From positions 1-64,000 of the forward strand of contig KV918842.1 of NCBI GenBank assembly GCA_002049455.2: a stretch of 64,000 nucleotides of DNA. The letters run 5' to 3'. This document shows, piece by piece, positions 22,426 to 31,343 of this stretch (position 1 is its first letter; each line of letters begins with the position of its first letter). The DNA is from Porphyra umbilicalis (lineage: Eukaryota; Rhodophyta; Bangiophyceae; Bangiales; Bangiaceae). The notes beneath the pieces are model-generated. The model was not told the DNA's origin. It saw only the letters and a list, made by a program, of their open reading frames with translations, and searched no databases. Made by a program: the position numbers and the translations under genes.

Positions 22426-23364
22426 CTAGCGCTTCTCACTTCGAATACACGCAGCCTCAGTCTCACTCCGAAGGAGCGAAGCCTCACGTACAACCATTGT
22501 GCGCAGTGCCTCACGCCGCGCAACCTCATCGGGGTCACCGCGCCCATGCTCTTGTTCGTACCACGCGGGCCCCCCACCACCACCACCCCACTTGCCCCCG
22601 CCGCCGATGACTTTCTCATCCTTCTCAACCTTGACGTGTGCCCCCGGCTCAACCTTCACGGTAAATCCCGTGAGGTTCTTCGCGATGGCCTCGGGAGAAG
22701 ACAGAGTGGGTGCCATTGGCTCGACCTTGAACTTCATAGTGATCATACGCTGCAAGAACAACGAGGAAGCCCTCCCGGTCCCGGGCACGTACACGACCGG
22801 ATTCTGAACACGGAGGGGAGTGGCGCGCGGGACGGGTGGTAGCAGCCCCGTGCCAACAGCCGCGTTGGCAGCCCCTGTGCCAGTCGGGTACAGTAGGGCG
22901 CAAGCTGCGACCCACCCAATTGTGTCGAACGACCGCGCGCCCTCGCCGACCACAGAGTTTGTCGGCGACGCCTCCGCCGCGGCCGCCGGCATTCGCCGCG
23001 TCAGCGCGTCGCATGTCGTGGACGCGGCCTTGCACCGCCGCATGCGCCGCCGCCGCCGTCGCTCACGCGCGGCGACTCTCTTGGCCGCCCACATAGTGGC
23101 GACCTCAAAGTTGCTCGCGGCGGCAGCGACCTTCTGCTCCTTCCGACGTCGTCCGCGCTTGCGCAAGGTAGACTCGGCGGCAGCAAGGGCGACCGCCGCC
23201 TGCTCGTCGCTCGGGTCGACCGCGGCTGCGACTGCCGCGTTCCTCACAAGGAAGACTAGCTTCCACTCCCCGTCGGACAGGCCGCACCCCATCCCGGACG
23301 AAGAGGTGTCCGAAGGCTCCGTGGACTCCCAGTCCGAAGCCGTCGGGGACGTGGACGACGACAT
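22426..23364 (-). CDS. Unidentified basic protein with three SUMO-consensus-like sites
   Basis: From ATG at 23364 (MSSSTSPTASDWESTEPSD) the frame codes for 312 residues. It has an acidic Ser-rich N-terminus, a strongly basic middle (LRKRGRRRKEQK, ARERRRRRRMRRCK) that could be a nuclear localisation or nucleic-acid-binding region, and a C-terminal part with three Psi-K-x-E motifs close together (FKVE, VKVE, VKVE). The open frame continues upstream to 23985, but that part crosses tandem repeats and is Cys/Arg-rich, so I take the later ATG. No family recognised. It lies at the edge of the repeat-rich region and could be transposon-encoded. Confidence 0.5.
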   Translation of the reverse strand: MSSSTSPTASDWESTEPSDTSSSGMGCGLSDGEWKLVFLVRNAAVAAAVDPSDEQAAVALAAAESTLRKRGRRRKEQKVAAAASNFEVATMWAAKRVAARERRRRRRMRRCKAASTTCDALTRRMPAAAAEASPTNSVVGEGARSFDTIGWVAACALLYPTGTGAANAAVGTGLLPPVPRATPLRVQNPVVYVPGTGRASSLFLQRMITMKFKVEPMAPTLSSPEAIAKNLTGFTVKVEPGAHVKVEKDEKVIGGGGKWGGGGGGPAWYEQEHGRGDPDEVARREALRTMVVREASLLRSETEAACIRSEKR

Positions 23365-24537
23365 GGTCACCCCTACACGGTGCGCCGGTGTCGTGCCGTA
23401 GCTCGCGCGCAAGTCCGCACCACACAAGACGACATGGTGCCTCGCGGCGCACCGCCACCGCTCCGCTGCCACAACCGCCCTCCGCCACCGCTCCGCCACC
23501 ACAGCGGCCCTGGTCTGACGCGACAGCGTCGACACGGCGGCCGCGACCGCGTATGTCACGGGCACACGGAAGCAACGCCGACAGCGGCCGTACAGCGGCC
23601 GCCGGACGCGCGCGGTCGTCGCGACAGCGTGCGCCACAGGCGCACAGCAAGATGTGACAGCGTCGACACGGCGGCCGTACAGCGGCCGCCGGACGCACAC
23701 GGAAGCGACACCCACAGAGGCGGTACAGCGGCCGCCGGACGCGCGCGGTGACCCGCAACACACGCCGCACAGCGACTGCAATAGGCCAGTGTGCGACCAC
23801 AGCACGGACCACATGGCGCCTGACACCGTACAGCCGCCCGCTTCACGCGGTGTGCGCCTCCCCCATCTACGCCAACCAGTCGCCTTCATCCTGTGCAGGT
23901 GCCTGTCCGCACGCAGAGCCCCACCCGTGACGGGTGACGGAACGGGTCGGGCCTCGGCATCCCGTCGGCGAGGCATTCGGCACACTCAAGTCCCGGCGCT
24001 TTAGGATCCCCTCTGTCCGAGCAGCGGTCGCACCATAAATGACATTCGGTGGCCTGCGTCGTGGCGCGACAAAATAATGTGCTTGCTGGGGGGCACCCAA
24101 TATGCGACGATGGGGTGGCCATTGCAGCCCCCACCGCAACGGTCAGTCACGTCGGCCAGAGGCCGCCCTCGCTCGTTGTGGGTGGAAATATACAGCATCC
24201 TCCAGTTCCCAGGGCTGTTGAGGGAGCACTTGCTAAATTTTTTGGCGGCACACGACGCGTCCCGGTGCCGGCGCCGGTGATCACACAGCCAGCCCGTGTT
24301 CCGCTGCTACCCGTCGGGACGCCTGACCTAGACCAGGGGGTGCATCGTCTACAGACACGCACGTCGCATGACCCCCCCCCCCCCCCCGCTCCCCCATCCT
24401 TCTGCCCCCCGCATAGTCGGTCCACCCGCCACCCACCCACCAACACACGCCACCGACCCGCCCCCTCCACCCACAAACCCACCCACCAACCCCCCCTCCC
24501 CGTACCACCCGCTCGTCGACAGACGTCCACCGTGAAA
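23365..24537. other. Divergent intergenic region with direct repeats
   Basis: This lies between the divergent starts of two unidentified genes. It contains a repeat array at 23540-23750 and an 18-base C run at about 24371-24388 followed by a CCACC-rich leader. Promoters for both genes should be here but no clear TATA box is visible. Confidence 0.4.
23588..23750. repeat. Direct repeats of a CG-rich word
   Basis: The word GTACAGCGGCCGCCGGACGC occurs three times, at about 23590, 23674 and 23723, each followed by a variant of RCRCGG. It is interspersed with repeats of GTCGACACGGCGGCC (near 23526 and 23659). Spacing is irregular (84 and 49 bp). Confidence 0.65.
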
Positions 24538-25929
24538 ATGCCCGGTCGCCGGCCTCCAGACGAGGCTATCCGCACCTGGGGTGCGGGCGCCAAGCGTATG
24601 CGGCGGCAGAGAGTGCAGTTTGAGACGGCATGGTCGGCGATGCAGACGGCGACGGCCGAAACGCACTCGTCTCGCATGCGGGACTTGCACGACACTTTGC
24701 GGCGGCTGCAGGACACTCGGGGCGCACTCCTTGCCTTTATCCGCGCGGCGCCACCCGGCCAGCCCGGACGCGGCAACGCCGAAGCCGCGGCCACCAAGTT
24801 CGCCCTGTTTGTGGATGCCTGTGTGGCCCATGTTGGGACACTCCAAGTTGGCCACCCCCCCCACGCGACACCATCCCCAGTGGTTGGCGAAGGGTCTGGC
24901 GCCCCCTCCGCCGCCTGCGTACCGGCAAGAGGACTGGTCGGTGTGCCGGTGGTGGACGGTGAACCGTCGCAGCGTCTACCGGCGGCGACCGTCCATGCTT
25001 GTGACGACCCCACGGAACGCGCGCGAGACTATGGCACGCCGGCAAGGGGAGCGGGGACCGTATGTTGGGCGGCCGCCACTCCTTCTAATGTGCGTACCGT
25101 AGCGGGCGCGTTGTGGGTAGGTGGGGCGGACGACGGAGATGCGTCCCAAGTACGGGCCGGGGGCGCTCCATCGTCGCCATCCGGCCAGTCGCCACCGGGT
25201 ACACCTGGTGTGGGCGAGGGACAACCGGTGGGCGTCATCAAACGGGTGGCGCTTACAAGTCTCGCGGTGCCAGCGGGCACCGTGTCTGGGGCCTCGGTCG
25301 CCCCTCCGGCGACTGCTTTGGGGGCACACGAAGCTGCCGGAGGCAACGCCGCGGCAACGTCGTCATCACCTGTAGGCGACCACTTGGCGGCCGTCCTCCA
25401 TGCGCCGCTGGTTGCCGCGGCAATTGAACAACACGTGCTGTTACAGCACCTGCCTCCGTCGGACGGTGCGTTGTTTTTGGAGGTGCAAACAGCCATGACG
25501 CGAATGGCAGCAAGTGCCGTGACATCGACGTCGACCGCCACCCACCAGCGCGCGTGCCGGGACGCCGGCGCGGTCATGGTGACTCTGGTACGAGGGCTCA
25601 AGGCCAGTGGGGTACGGCCCGCACCCGGGGCGTCGGGTCACCGCACCCCCCCGTGCCGGGTGCCCCTTCACCCCACGAGCCAGTCGGGGCGACTGTCACG
25701 GGGGGGAGGCTCCCGCTACGGGGGGGGGGCGACTACTCTGGCGGGTACACACGCGGTGGTCAGTGTACCGGACGGTCGGGCCCCACTGGGAGATTGTGCG
25801 TCACCCGTGACCAGGACAGCGCACGTGGAGAAAGTCGTCATGTCGCCAATGGGACAGCCCTCCGTGACACCCGCACACGGGAACATGGTCGCAACGTCGA
25901 AGGGTGACGTGGAGCATGCGCAGCAATGA
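24538..25929 (+). CDS. Unidentified protein, possible mobile-element gene
   Basis: ATG at 24538 (GAAAATGCCC) opens a 463-residue frame to TGA at 25927-25929. The N-terminal ~90 residues look like a basic then helical segment (KRMRRQRVQFETAWSAMQ, then SRMRDLHDTLRRLQDTRGAL), which could form a coiled coil. The rest is Gly/Ala/Pro/Thr-rich with one helical patch (VAAAIEQHVLLQHLPPSDGA). No catalytic motif was recognised. The frame is open upstream to 24049, but the ATG follows a C-rich leader, so I start here. It is divergent from the 312-residue gene and immediately precedes a repeat module at 26155. Confidence 0.5.
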   Translation: MPGRRPPDEAIRTWGAGAKRMRRQRVQFETAWSAMQTATAETHSSRMRDLHDTLRRLQDTRGALLAFIRAAPPGQPGRGNAEAAATKFALFVDACVAHVGTLQVGHPPHATPSPVVGEGSGAPSAACVPARGLVGVPVVDGEPSQRLPAATVHACDDPTERARDYGTPARGAGTVCWAAATPSNVRTVAGALWVGGADDGDASQVRAGGAPSSPSGQSPPGTPGVGEGQPVGVIKRVALTSLAVPAGTVSGASVAPPATALGAHEAAGGNAAATSSSPVGDHLAAVLHAPLVAAAIEQHVLLQHLPPSDGALFLEVQTAMTRMAASAVTSTSTATHQRACRDAGAVMVTLVRGLKASGVRPAPGASGHRTPPCRVPLHPTSQSGRLSRGGGSRYGGGATTLAGTHAVVSVPDGRAPLGDCASPVTRTAHVEKVVMSPMGQPSVTPAHGNMVATSKGDVEHAQQ

Positions 25930-26154
25930 GCTTGGGGGGAAGTGAACGCTTTCCCCTGTGTCTTTGGTGTCCCCAGAGGCCTCATTGCCTTTTCCTCAGC
26001 GTACCCTCATTCCCTTTATCTTGGCTGCCCTCGGTTCTGGCGACCCCCACACCGCCACCGCACGGAGCCGCCACCCGTCACCGACCATGGCGGCGGCACC
26101 TCTCTCGCAACCGCGTAATCGAGTCAACACGGTCGCTACGATGCGTGCCGGAAA

Positions 26155-26400
26155 TTGATCAGATATTTTCGACACGCATCAGTTGGAGTGTGGGAATTTG
26201 GAGAGAACGGCCGTAGAAGGTCTTTTCGACAGCAAGACCGACACTTTGACCCAGTGAGCGACACTTTAACCCACTGACCGACACTTTGACCCGATGACCG
26301 ACACTTTAAGCCAGTGACCGACACTTTAACCATACGATGGACACTTTAACCCCTGTAATCGACAGTTCAACCCTATGCTCCATACTCCGAACATTGATTC
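26155..26400 (+). repeat. Repeat module, copy 1: leader plus array of ~20-bp units
   Basis: A leader (TGATCAGATATTTTCG) is followed by about 70 bp, then TTTCGACAGCAAGACC and five to six diverged units of GACACTTTAACCCAGTGACC at 26241-26345. The same order recurs at 35281 and 38752, and the array alone at 45957, always in this orientation. It could be the end or promoter of a mobile element. Confidence 0.75.
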
Positions 26401-26428
26401 GACCTGTCTGTCAGCCCTGGTCGCGACC

Positions 26429-27075
26429 CTCTGCATCCGAATGGAAACGGGACGCAACGCCAGCATCCATTGCCACGCAACGGACACCGGGCCTTCGCCC
26501 AACGCCCGAGCTGCACTTGCCGTGTACGACCACCGCGCCTGTTCCCGAACCCTCGCACCCCCCCGCCCACATCTTCCTCCCATCCCTGCTGCCGACCTGT
26601 CACCCCCGCACCGCCTGTGCCTGTCTGGCTCCGCACCCGTGCGCCCCTTCCACGGCTGGCTTCCCGGCGGGGGCTCTTCATCCGAATTCAAACGGGACGC
26701 AACGCCAGCGTCCATTGCCCGACTACCACGCAACGGGCACCCGTCCTTCGCCCAGCGCCCGAGCTGCACTTGCCGTGTACGACCACCGCGCCTGCTCCCG
26801 ACCCTCGCACCCCCCGCCCGCACCTTCCTCCATCCCTGTTGCCGGCCTGGCACCCCCGCACCGCCTGTGCCTGTCTGGCTCCGCACCCCCCGCCCGCACC
26901 TTCCTCCCATCCCTGTTGCCGGCCTGTCACCCCCGCACCGCCTGTGCCTGTCTGGCTCCGCACCCCCCGCCCACATCTTCCTCCCATCCCTGCTGCCGAC
27001 CTGTCACCCCCGCACCGCCTGTGCCTGTCTGGCTCCGCACCCGTGCGCCCCTTCCACGGCTGGCTTCCCGACGGA
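26429..27075 (+). repeat. Tandem duplication with internal ~77-bp repeats
   Basis: A ~250-bp block (about 26429-26680) is repeated at 26681-27075. Within the second copy a unit of about 77 bp is present three times (around 26812, 26889 and 26966), versus once in the first. The unit includes CACCGCCTGTGCCTGTCTGG and CTTCCTCCCATCCCTG. The block lies just before the ATG at 27092 and could be its promoter or leader. Confidence 0.75.
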
Positions 27076-27091
27076 GGCCAGCGCGTTCACG

Positions 27092-28021
27092 ATGGACGGC
27101 TCGGACGCGACAGCTGGGGCCCTTCCGTCCGCTGCACCCCTGTCTTCGGTGCGAACACTCGCCGAACGCGTGGACGGGCGACATGGGTCCGCGGCGGCCG
27201 GAGACCGCCACAGTGTCTCTGTGGCCGACGTGACGGCAGACTGCGTGGACGTTTCATCCATTCTTTCGCATGGCTTCGGTGCACACGTGACCACTGTGCT
27301 TGTAGAGCGCTTCAAGTGGTCCTACTTTCTTCACGCGGACAACGCAGACGTCGTGCAATTATTGGCGCGCCTGGGTCGCCAGCTTCTACGTACTACCGAG
27401 GCCTCCCCGGTGACACTACCGGTTTTTGACCGCCTACTGTCGAGCCTCATCTTCCTGACGGTGAACGCACGAGTATGGGCTGCGCTGAGGACGGGCGACT
27501 CCCCGCACGTCGGGGAGTCAAGTAGCGTTGACGCCCTGCCCATGGTGACAAGGGGGCCAACACAAGCCGCGGCTGCACGCCCACCCCTCGCCGCAGAGGT
27601 ACCGTTTTCACAAGCTTCCAGTGCAATGGTGGCGCACGCGCGTGGGGCTGTCGTGGCGCCCACTCCAGCGTCCGACGCCCTGCGACCTGTCGCCGACCAC
27701 GCTCCCGTCGCTGTCGTCGACATCACGCTGGTCGCCCTCGTGTGTGACATCCTCCTTCTCATTCTCGAGGCCGGACAGTCTGTGGCGCTCCACCCTTTGT
27801 CGGCGTCATGTTGGCTCTTTCTGAAGGGTGCCCTTTCCCGCGGTCGGTGGCCTCCGCAGGCGGGTGCTATGCTGCGCGCAGCATGTCAAAGAGACGTCAG
27901 CGTCGTTTCAAAGGCCGTTACAACCTTTGCTGGGGTGGACCACACGCCCGTGCCCGGGGTGAGGACCCTCCGACTGAATATCCGGACGGGCTCGGACATA
28001 TGCGCGAGCTCCACACCCTGA
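27092..28021 (+). CDS. N-terminal fragment of a Sen1-like helicase gene
   Basis: ATG at 27092 (MDGSDATAGA) opens 309 residues. After a low-complexity start come hydrophobic helical segments (HVTTVLVERFKW, LLSSLIFLTVNARVWAAL, VVDITLVALVCDILLLILE) like the helical-repeat N-terminal region of Sen1/senataxin. From about 27970 this frame loses protein character while the frame starting at 28000 takes over, so I infer a frameshift and not a real C-terminus. Family link is inferred mainly from the helicase domain further downstream. Confidence 0.45.
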   Translation: MDGSDATAGALPSAAPLSSVRTLAERVDGRHGSAAAGDRHSVSVADVTADCVDVSSILSHGFGAHVTTVLVERFKWSYFLHADNADVVQLLARLGRQLLRTTEASPVTLPVFDRLLSSLIFLTVNARVWAALRTGDSPHVGESSSVDALPMVTRGPTQAAAARPPLAAEVPFSQASSAMVAHARGAVVAPTPASDALRPVADHAPVAVVDITLVALVCDILLLILEAGQSVALHPLSASCWLFLKGALSRGRWPPQAGAMLRAACQRDVSVVSKAVTTFAGVDHTPVPGVRTLRLNIRTGSDICASSTP

Positions 28022-28521
28022 TATGGTTTGGCTTGGCGCAGACCCTGGACAAGGCAGACGCGGCCTGCGCTTCCAGTTTTGCTTGTGACCTGGACACGGT
28101 CAGCCTTTTTAGTGCGCTCCCCGGTGTGTTGGCGCTCATCCCCCCGTCGTACGCCCCCACCGGGAGCGCGCTGTGGCGCTGGTGTCGGGCTCTGTGTGAC
28201 GTCGCTGCACGCATCCTTGACGCTGTGAACGCGACGGCGCAGTCGGTACTCGGCAGTGGAACGCTCTTCCAAGGGTCCGACGCCGACTATGATGGGGAAC
28301 GTCGAGAACTCATTATGCGAGACGCGCTTGGGTGGCTGCTCTCCCCACCTCCGCCACCAGAGGACGCTAGCAGCTTGCCACGTGCTGCAGTGTCGCTCAT
28401 CAAGACGGAGATTGGGTTGGTCTCGGGAGGGGGGGGGCTGCGGGGCACGGTTGGCGTTGGGGGTCTGGGGCGTGTGTCATCACCCTTGCTCGTCTGCTTT
28501 CTACCGGTCCCCGCCGACTAA
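28000..28521 (+). CDS. Second fragment of the Sen1-like gene (shifted frame)
   Basis: The frame from ATG 28000 (MRELHTLIWFGLAQTLD) continues the helical character (LFSALPGVLALIPPSY, WCRALCDVAARILDAVN) for 173 residues and stops at TAA 28519-28521. It holds a Psi-K-x-E-like site (IKTE). The stop overlaps the ATG of the next fragment (TAATG). I read it as part of one broken gene; a separate small gene is less likely. Confidence 0.4.
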   Translation: MRELHTLIWFGLAQTLDKADAACASSFACDLDTVSLFSALPGVLALIPPSYAPTGSALWRWCRALCDVAARILDAVNATAQSVLGSGTLFQGSDADYDGERRELIMRDALGWLLSPPPPPEDASSLPRAAVSLIKTEIGLVSGGGGLRGTVGVGGLGRVSSPLLVCFLPVPAD

Positions 28522-29009
28522 TGCCACATGCGGTGGCCGTCGTGAGCCTGTCGGCGCTCAAGTTGTTGGACGTCGCGGCTTCCCAGTACGCCTTGCACCC
28601 GGGGGACCGCACGCCGCTGGCGCTGTTTGGGGCGTGTGCCGCGTTTGCCGACGCGAGTCGCACGTGCGGTGCCTCGGCTTCTGCTCGTCGTGCGGACGGC
28701 GACGATGCCGGCGGGGGCGGGGGCGGGCCTACAATGCACGCTCACGACGACCTCCGTGCCACGGTGGAGGCACTGCGGGGTGTTGGCGACGTTGCGTGGA
28801 GCGTGCCAGCAATTGAGAACGTGCTCAAGGCCGTCTTAATGCGCTGTGTTCGCGCATTGGCGAACTCACGGCGCATTGCACATGGCAGCTGGGCGGAGGC
28901 GGAGCACACGTACAAGGTGGACGTCGTTGGCACCTTCTTCGATGCTCTACCCTGGCTCTGGCAGCTGCACACGGCGCGGCGGGTGGTATCCCGGACAGCA
29001 CTGAGATGA
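28521..29009 (+). CDS. Third fragment of the Sen1-like gene (shifted frame)
   Basis: A 162-residue frame with strong helical content (SLSALKLLDVAASQYAL, VPAIENVLKAVLMRCVRAL, VVGTFFDALPWLWQL) typical of an alpha-solenoid. It starts at an ATG overlapping the previous stop, and its TGA (29007-29009) overlaps the next ATG at 29006 (ATGA). A Gly-rich loop ([10 protein letters not shown]) lies at about 28700-28730. Confidence 0.4.
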   Translation: MPHAVAVVSLSALKLLDVAASQYALHPGDRTPLALFGACAAFADASRTCGASASARRADGDDAGGGGGGPTMHAHDDLRATVEALRGVGDVAWSVPAIENVLKAVLMRCVRALANSRRIAHGSWAEAEHTYKVDVVGTFFDALPWLWQLHTARRVVSRTALR

Positions 29010-29749
29010 TGCTGTGGCGGGTAGTGGGACACATATTCCCACCCAAGCTGCGGTCGTCATCAACGGGGCGGCGACCACTGTTCCCCTACTCGCGGCGCAT
29101 CGTCATTTCCGCATTGGCGCACATGGCGGCCGCAGGGAACCTGCGCCGGACCGATAAATGCCGGACCATGGTCGTCGAGTTTCTCCCCACACTGCAGCAG
29201 TACCAAAACTCCCTGAAGCGGACGGGAAAGTCGGCCCAATGGCTTGGCATTCACTCCAACTTGCTGGCCTGGGTGCAAGAGGCGGTCGCGACGGCAGCGG
29301 TCGACCCAGACACCATTGACAATACTGGGGGTGCAAGTGGTGGTGGCGCAAGTGGTGGCGGTAGCGGCGGAAGGCTGGCGTCGGGACGCAGTCGGTGGGG
29401 GGGCGGCGGCGGGGGGGGGGGGGGGGCCAGACATGACTGGGGGGGTGGTGGCGCAGTGGTGGCGGTAGCGGCGGAAGCGCTGGCGTCGGTGACGCAGTCG
29501 GTGCAGTGGACGGCAGCAGCGACGGCGCCTGCGCGGCCCGTACTGGCGGTTCCGGTAGTGGTGGCGACCCAGACACCATTGACAATACTGGGGGTGCAAG
29601 TGGTGGTGGCGCAAGTGGTGGCGGTAGCGGCGGAAGCGCTGGCGTCGGTGACGCAGTCGGTGCAGTGGACGGCAGCAGCGACGGCGCCTGCGCGGCCCGT
29701 ACTGGCGGTTCCGGTGGTATGGCAACATGGACATCATTCTTGCCGCTGA
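29006..29749 (+). CDS. Fourth fragment of the Sen1-like gene with Gly-rich duplicated linker
   Basis: The first ~95 residues are protein-like (YSRRIVISALAHMAAAG, MVVEFLPTLQQYQNSLKR, LLAWVQEAVATAAV) and end the helical region. After 29310 the frame enters Gly-rich duplicated DNA (29308-29740), where the true frame probably changes at the G run near 29412-29426. Confidence 0.35.
   Translation: MMLWRVVGHIFPPKLRSSSTGRRPLFPYSRRIVISALAHMAAAGNLRRTDKCRTMVVEFLPTLQQYQNSLKRTGKSAQWLGIHSNLLAWVQEAVATAAVDPDTIDNTGGASGGGASGGGSGGRLASGRSRWGGGGGGGGGARHDWGGGGAVVAVAAEALASVTQSVQWTAAATAPARPVLAVPVVVATQTPLTILGVQVVVAQVVAVAAEALASVTQSVQWTAAATAPARPVLAVPVVWQHGHHSCR
29308..29740 (+). repeat. Duplicated Gly-coding block, period about 263 bp
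   Basis: The block around 29308-29390 (CCATTGACAATACTGGGGGT through GGTGGCGGTAGCGGCGGAAG) recurs at about 29571-29640. A second block (GACGCAGTCGGTGCAGTGGA and flanks) is present near 29487 and 29648. This is a tandem duplication inside the linker of the broken helicase gene. Confidence 0.65.
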
Positions 29750-29908
29750 CGATGCCGGTGGCGACCGTGGTGGCAGGGACGGGCGTGACGTCATTGACGT
29801 CGATCGAGTGCGTGCTGCCACTGACAGCAGCGGGGCCGACACCGGCGACGTGGTCGACATCGACGGAGCGGACGGTGGCCGTGTGGATGGGGACGGCGGG
29901 GATGGTAA

Positions 29909-30715
29909 TGTGGCGGTGGCGACGTCGTCGTCGACCTGTGCAGTGAGGACGATGACGAGGTGGAGCTGATGGCTGTGTTTTTAGCACCACGACCGCTGCA
30001 GCCACCGCCAGTGTCGGGGGTGCTGCTTGAGGCATGTCGCCCCCGCCGCCGTTTTGCCGACACGGCGGGTGTATCGACGGTGTTTGACGTCGACACCATG
30101 GACGTTACGGACGTGGACCACGTGCAGGCGCCACGGCCATCTGAGGTCCCGCGAGCACCCCGGGTGTCCGCAAGGCGGATGACACAGTCACCACCACTGT
30201 CCCCGGTTCTACCTGCTTCGGCGGTACCGCCGTCGCCTTTGGAGCGGCCGCGGTCCCCGGTTCTACCTGCGTCGGCGGTACCGCCGTCGCCTTTGGAGCG
30301 GCCGCGGTCCCCGGTTCTACCTGCGTCGGCGGTACCGCCGTCGCCTTTGGAGCGGCCGCGGTCCCCGGTTCTACCTGCGTCGGCGGTCCCGCGTCCCTTT
30401 GGAGCGGCCGCGGTCCCCGGTTCTACCTGCGTCGGCGGTACCGCCGTCGCCTTGGGCGCCGCCCCGGTCACCGCGCCGTCCGCCCTTTGGAGCGGCCGCG
30501 GTCACAGCACGTGCCCCCGCCTCGCGCGGTGCCATATCGACATGTGCCAGCGACATCTTCGTCACCACCCCCGTCGCATGCATCACGGTCTCTACCCGGC
30601 CCCGCCTCACCCCAAGCGTCAAGTGCGGGCGACGCACCCGTGCGTCAACTCCCAAACCCCCGCGCCGAGTACGGTCTGTCGGTACTGGCGTCTTCCACGG
30701 ATGGCTGGGTGTTGA
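29909..30715 (+). CDS. Acidic linker fragment of the Sen1-like gene, with SIM-like motif
   Basis: In this frame a SUMO-interaction-like motif, DVVVDLCSEDDDEVEL, is encoded at about 29921-29968, followed by MAVFLAPRPLQPPP and acidic/hydrophobic sequence (FDVDTMDVTDVDHVQ). Another frame just upstream (29727-29930) is Asp-rich with GDVVDIDGADGG. The segment then enters an 18-residue repeat (30202-30510). It is probably a disordered linker between the helical N-terminus and the helicase domain. The frame is lost near 30500. Confidence 0.35.
   Translation, partial: CGGGDVVVDLCSEDDDEVELMAVFLAPRPLQPPPVSGVLLEACRPRRRFADTAGVSTVFDVDTMDVTDVDHVQAPRPSEVPRAPRVSARRMTQSPPLSPVLPASAVPPSPLERPRSPVLPASAVPPSPLERPRSPVLPASAVPPSPLERPRSPVLPASAVPRPFGAAAVPGSTCVGGTAVALGAAPVTAPSALWSGRGHSTCPRLARCHIDMCQRHLRHHPRRMHHGLYPAPPHPKRQVRATHPCVNSQTPAPSTVCRYWRLPRMAGC
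30202..30510 (+). repeat. 54-bp minisatellite, about five copies
   Basis: Units begin CCGGTTCTACCTGCGTCGGC at about 30202, 30256, 30310, 30364 and 30416. The first three are 54 bp apart (18 codons, so frame is kept), the fourth is 52 bp, and the last is extended. They encode a Pro/Ser/Leu-rich repeat (LPASAVPPSPLERPRSPV). Confidence 0.8.
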
Positions 30716-31343
30716 GGACGGGATGGGCCACGCCGACAGCGTCGACAGCGTCTCGTGTTTGTCACCTGTGCACGCGGCGGCCGGCTGGCAGCGCGTGGTG
30801 CTCGCCGTTTCTGTGGATCGAGCGCGGCAGGGACTTCATCTCCTGGCGACAATGTGTGGTCACGGGGCCCCTCGGCGGGGGGTGGCGGGTCCAGTGTCGG
30901 TCAGCACGCGGCTGCTATTCAAGCACCCTCAAGTGTTGGTGGCGCATGTGAACGCACGTGCCGACGCGTTCCATCAACACCTCGCCACGGCGTCGTTCGT
31001 GGACCAGTCACAAGCACGTGGAATTTGTTGATCAAGGTCCCATGCCCCGCACGCTCCCCGCGGCATCCAACGACGCTGTCAACCGGGTCCGTGGCGGCGT
31101 CGGGACACGCCATCAACGCAGAACAGGCGTCGACCGGGGCCGCGACATTCCCAGCGTACTGGACGTTGACGTCGGCGTGTTGTGCAACGTGTGGTTCCCG
31201 GTGTGGGATGACAACCACACGCAGGACGCCACCAGTCGAGCAGTTGACGCGGTGCTGACCAGACGCGTCTTTCAAGACGCCAAGGACGGAGAACCGCGAC
31301 GGGTACAACTGATGGTCACCATACGGGGACGATTACCTCGCGC

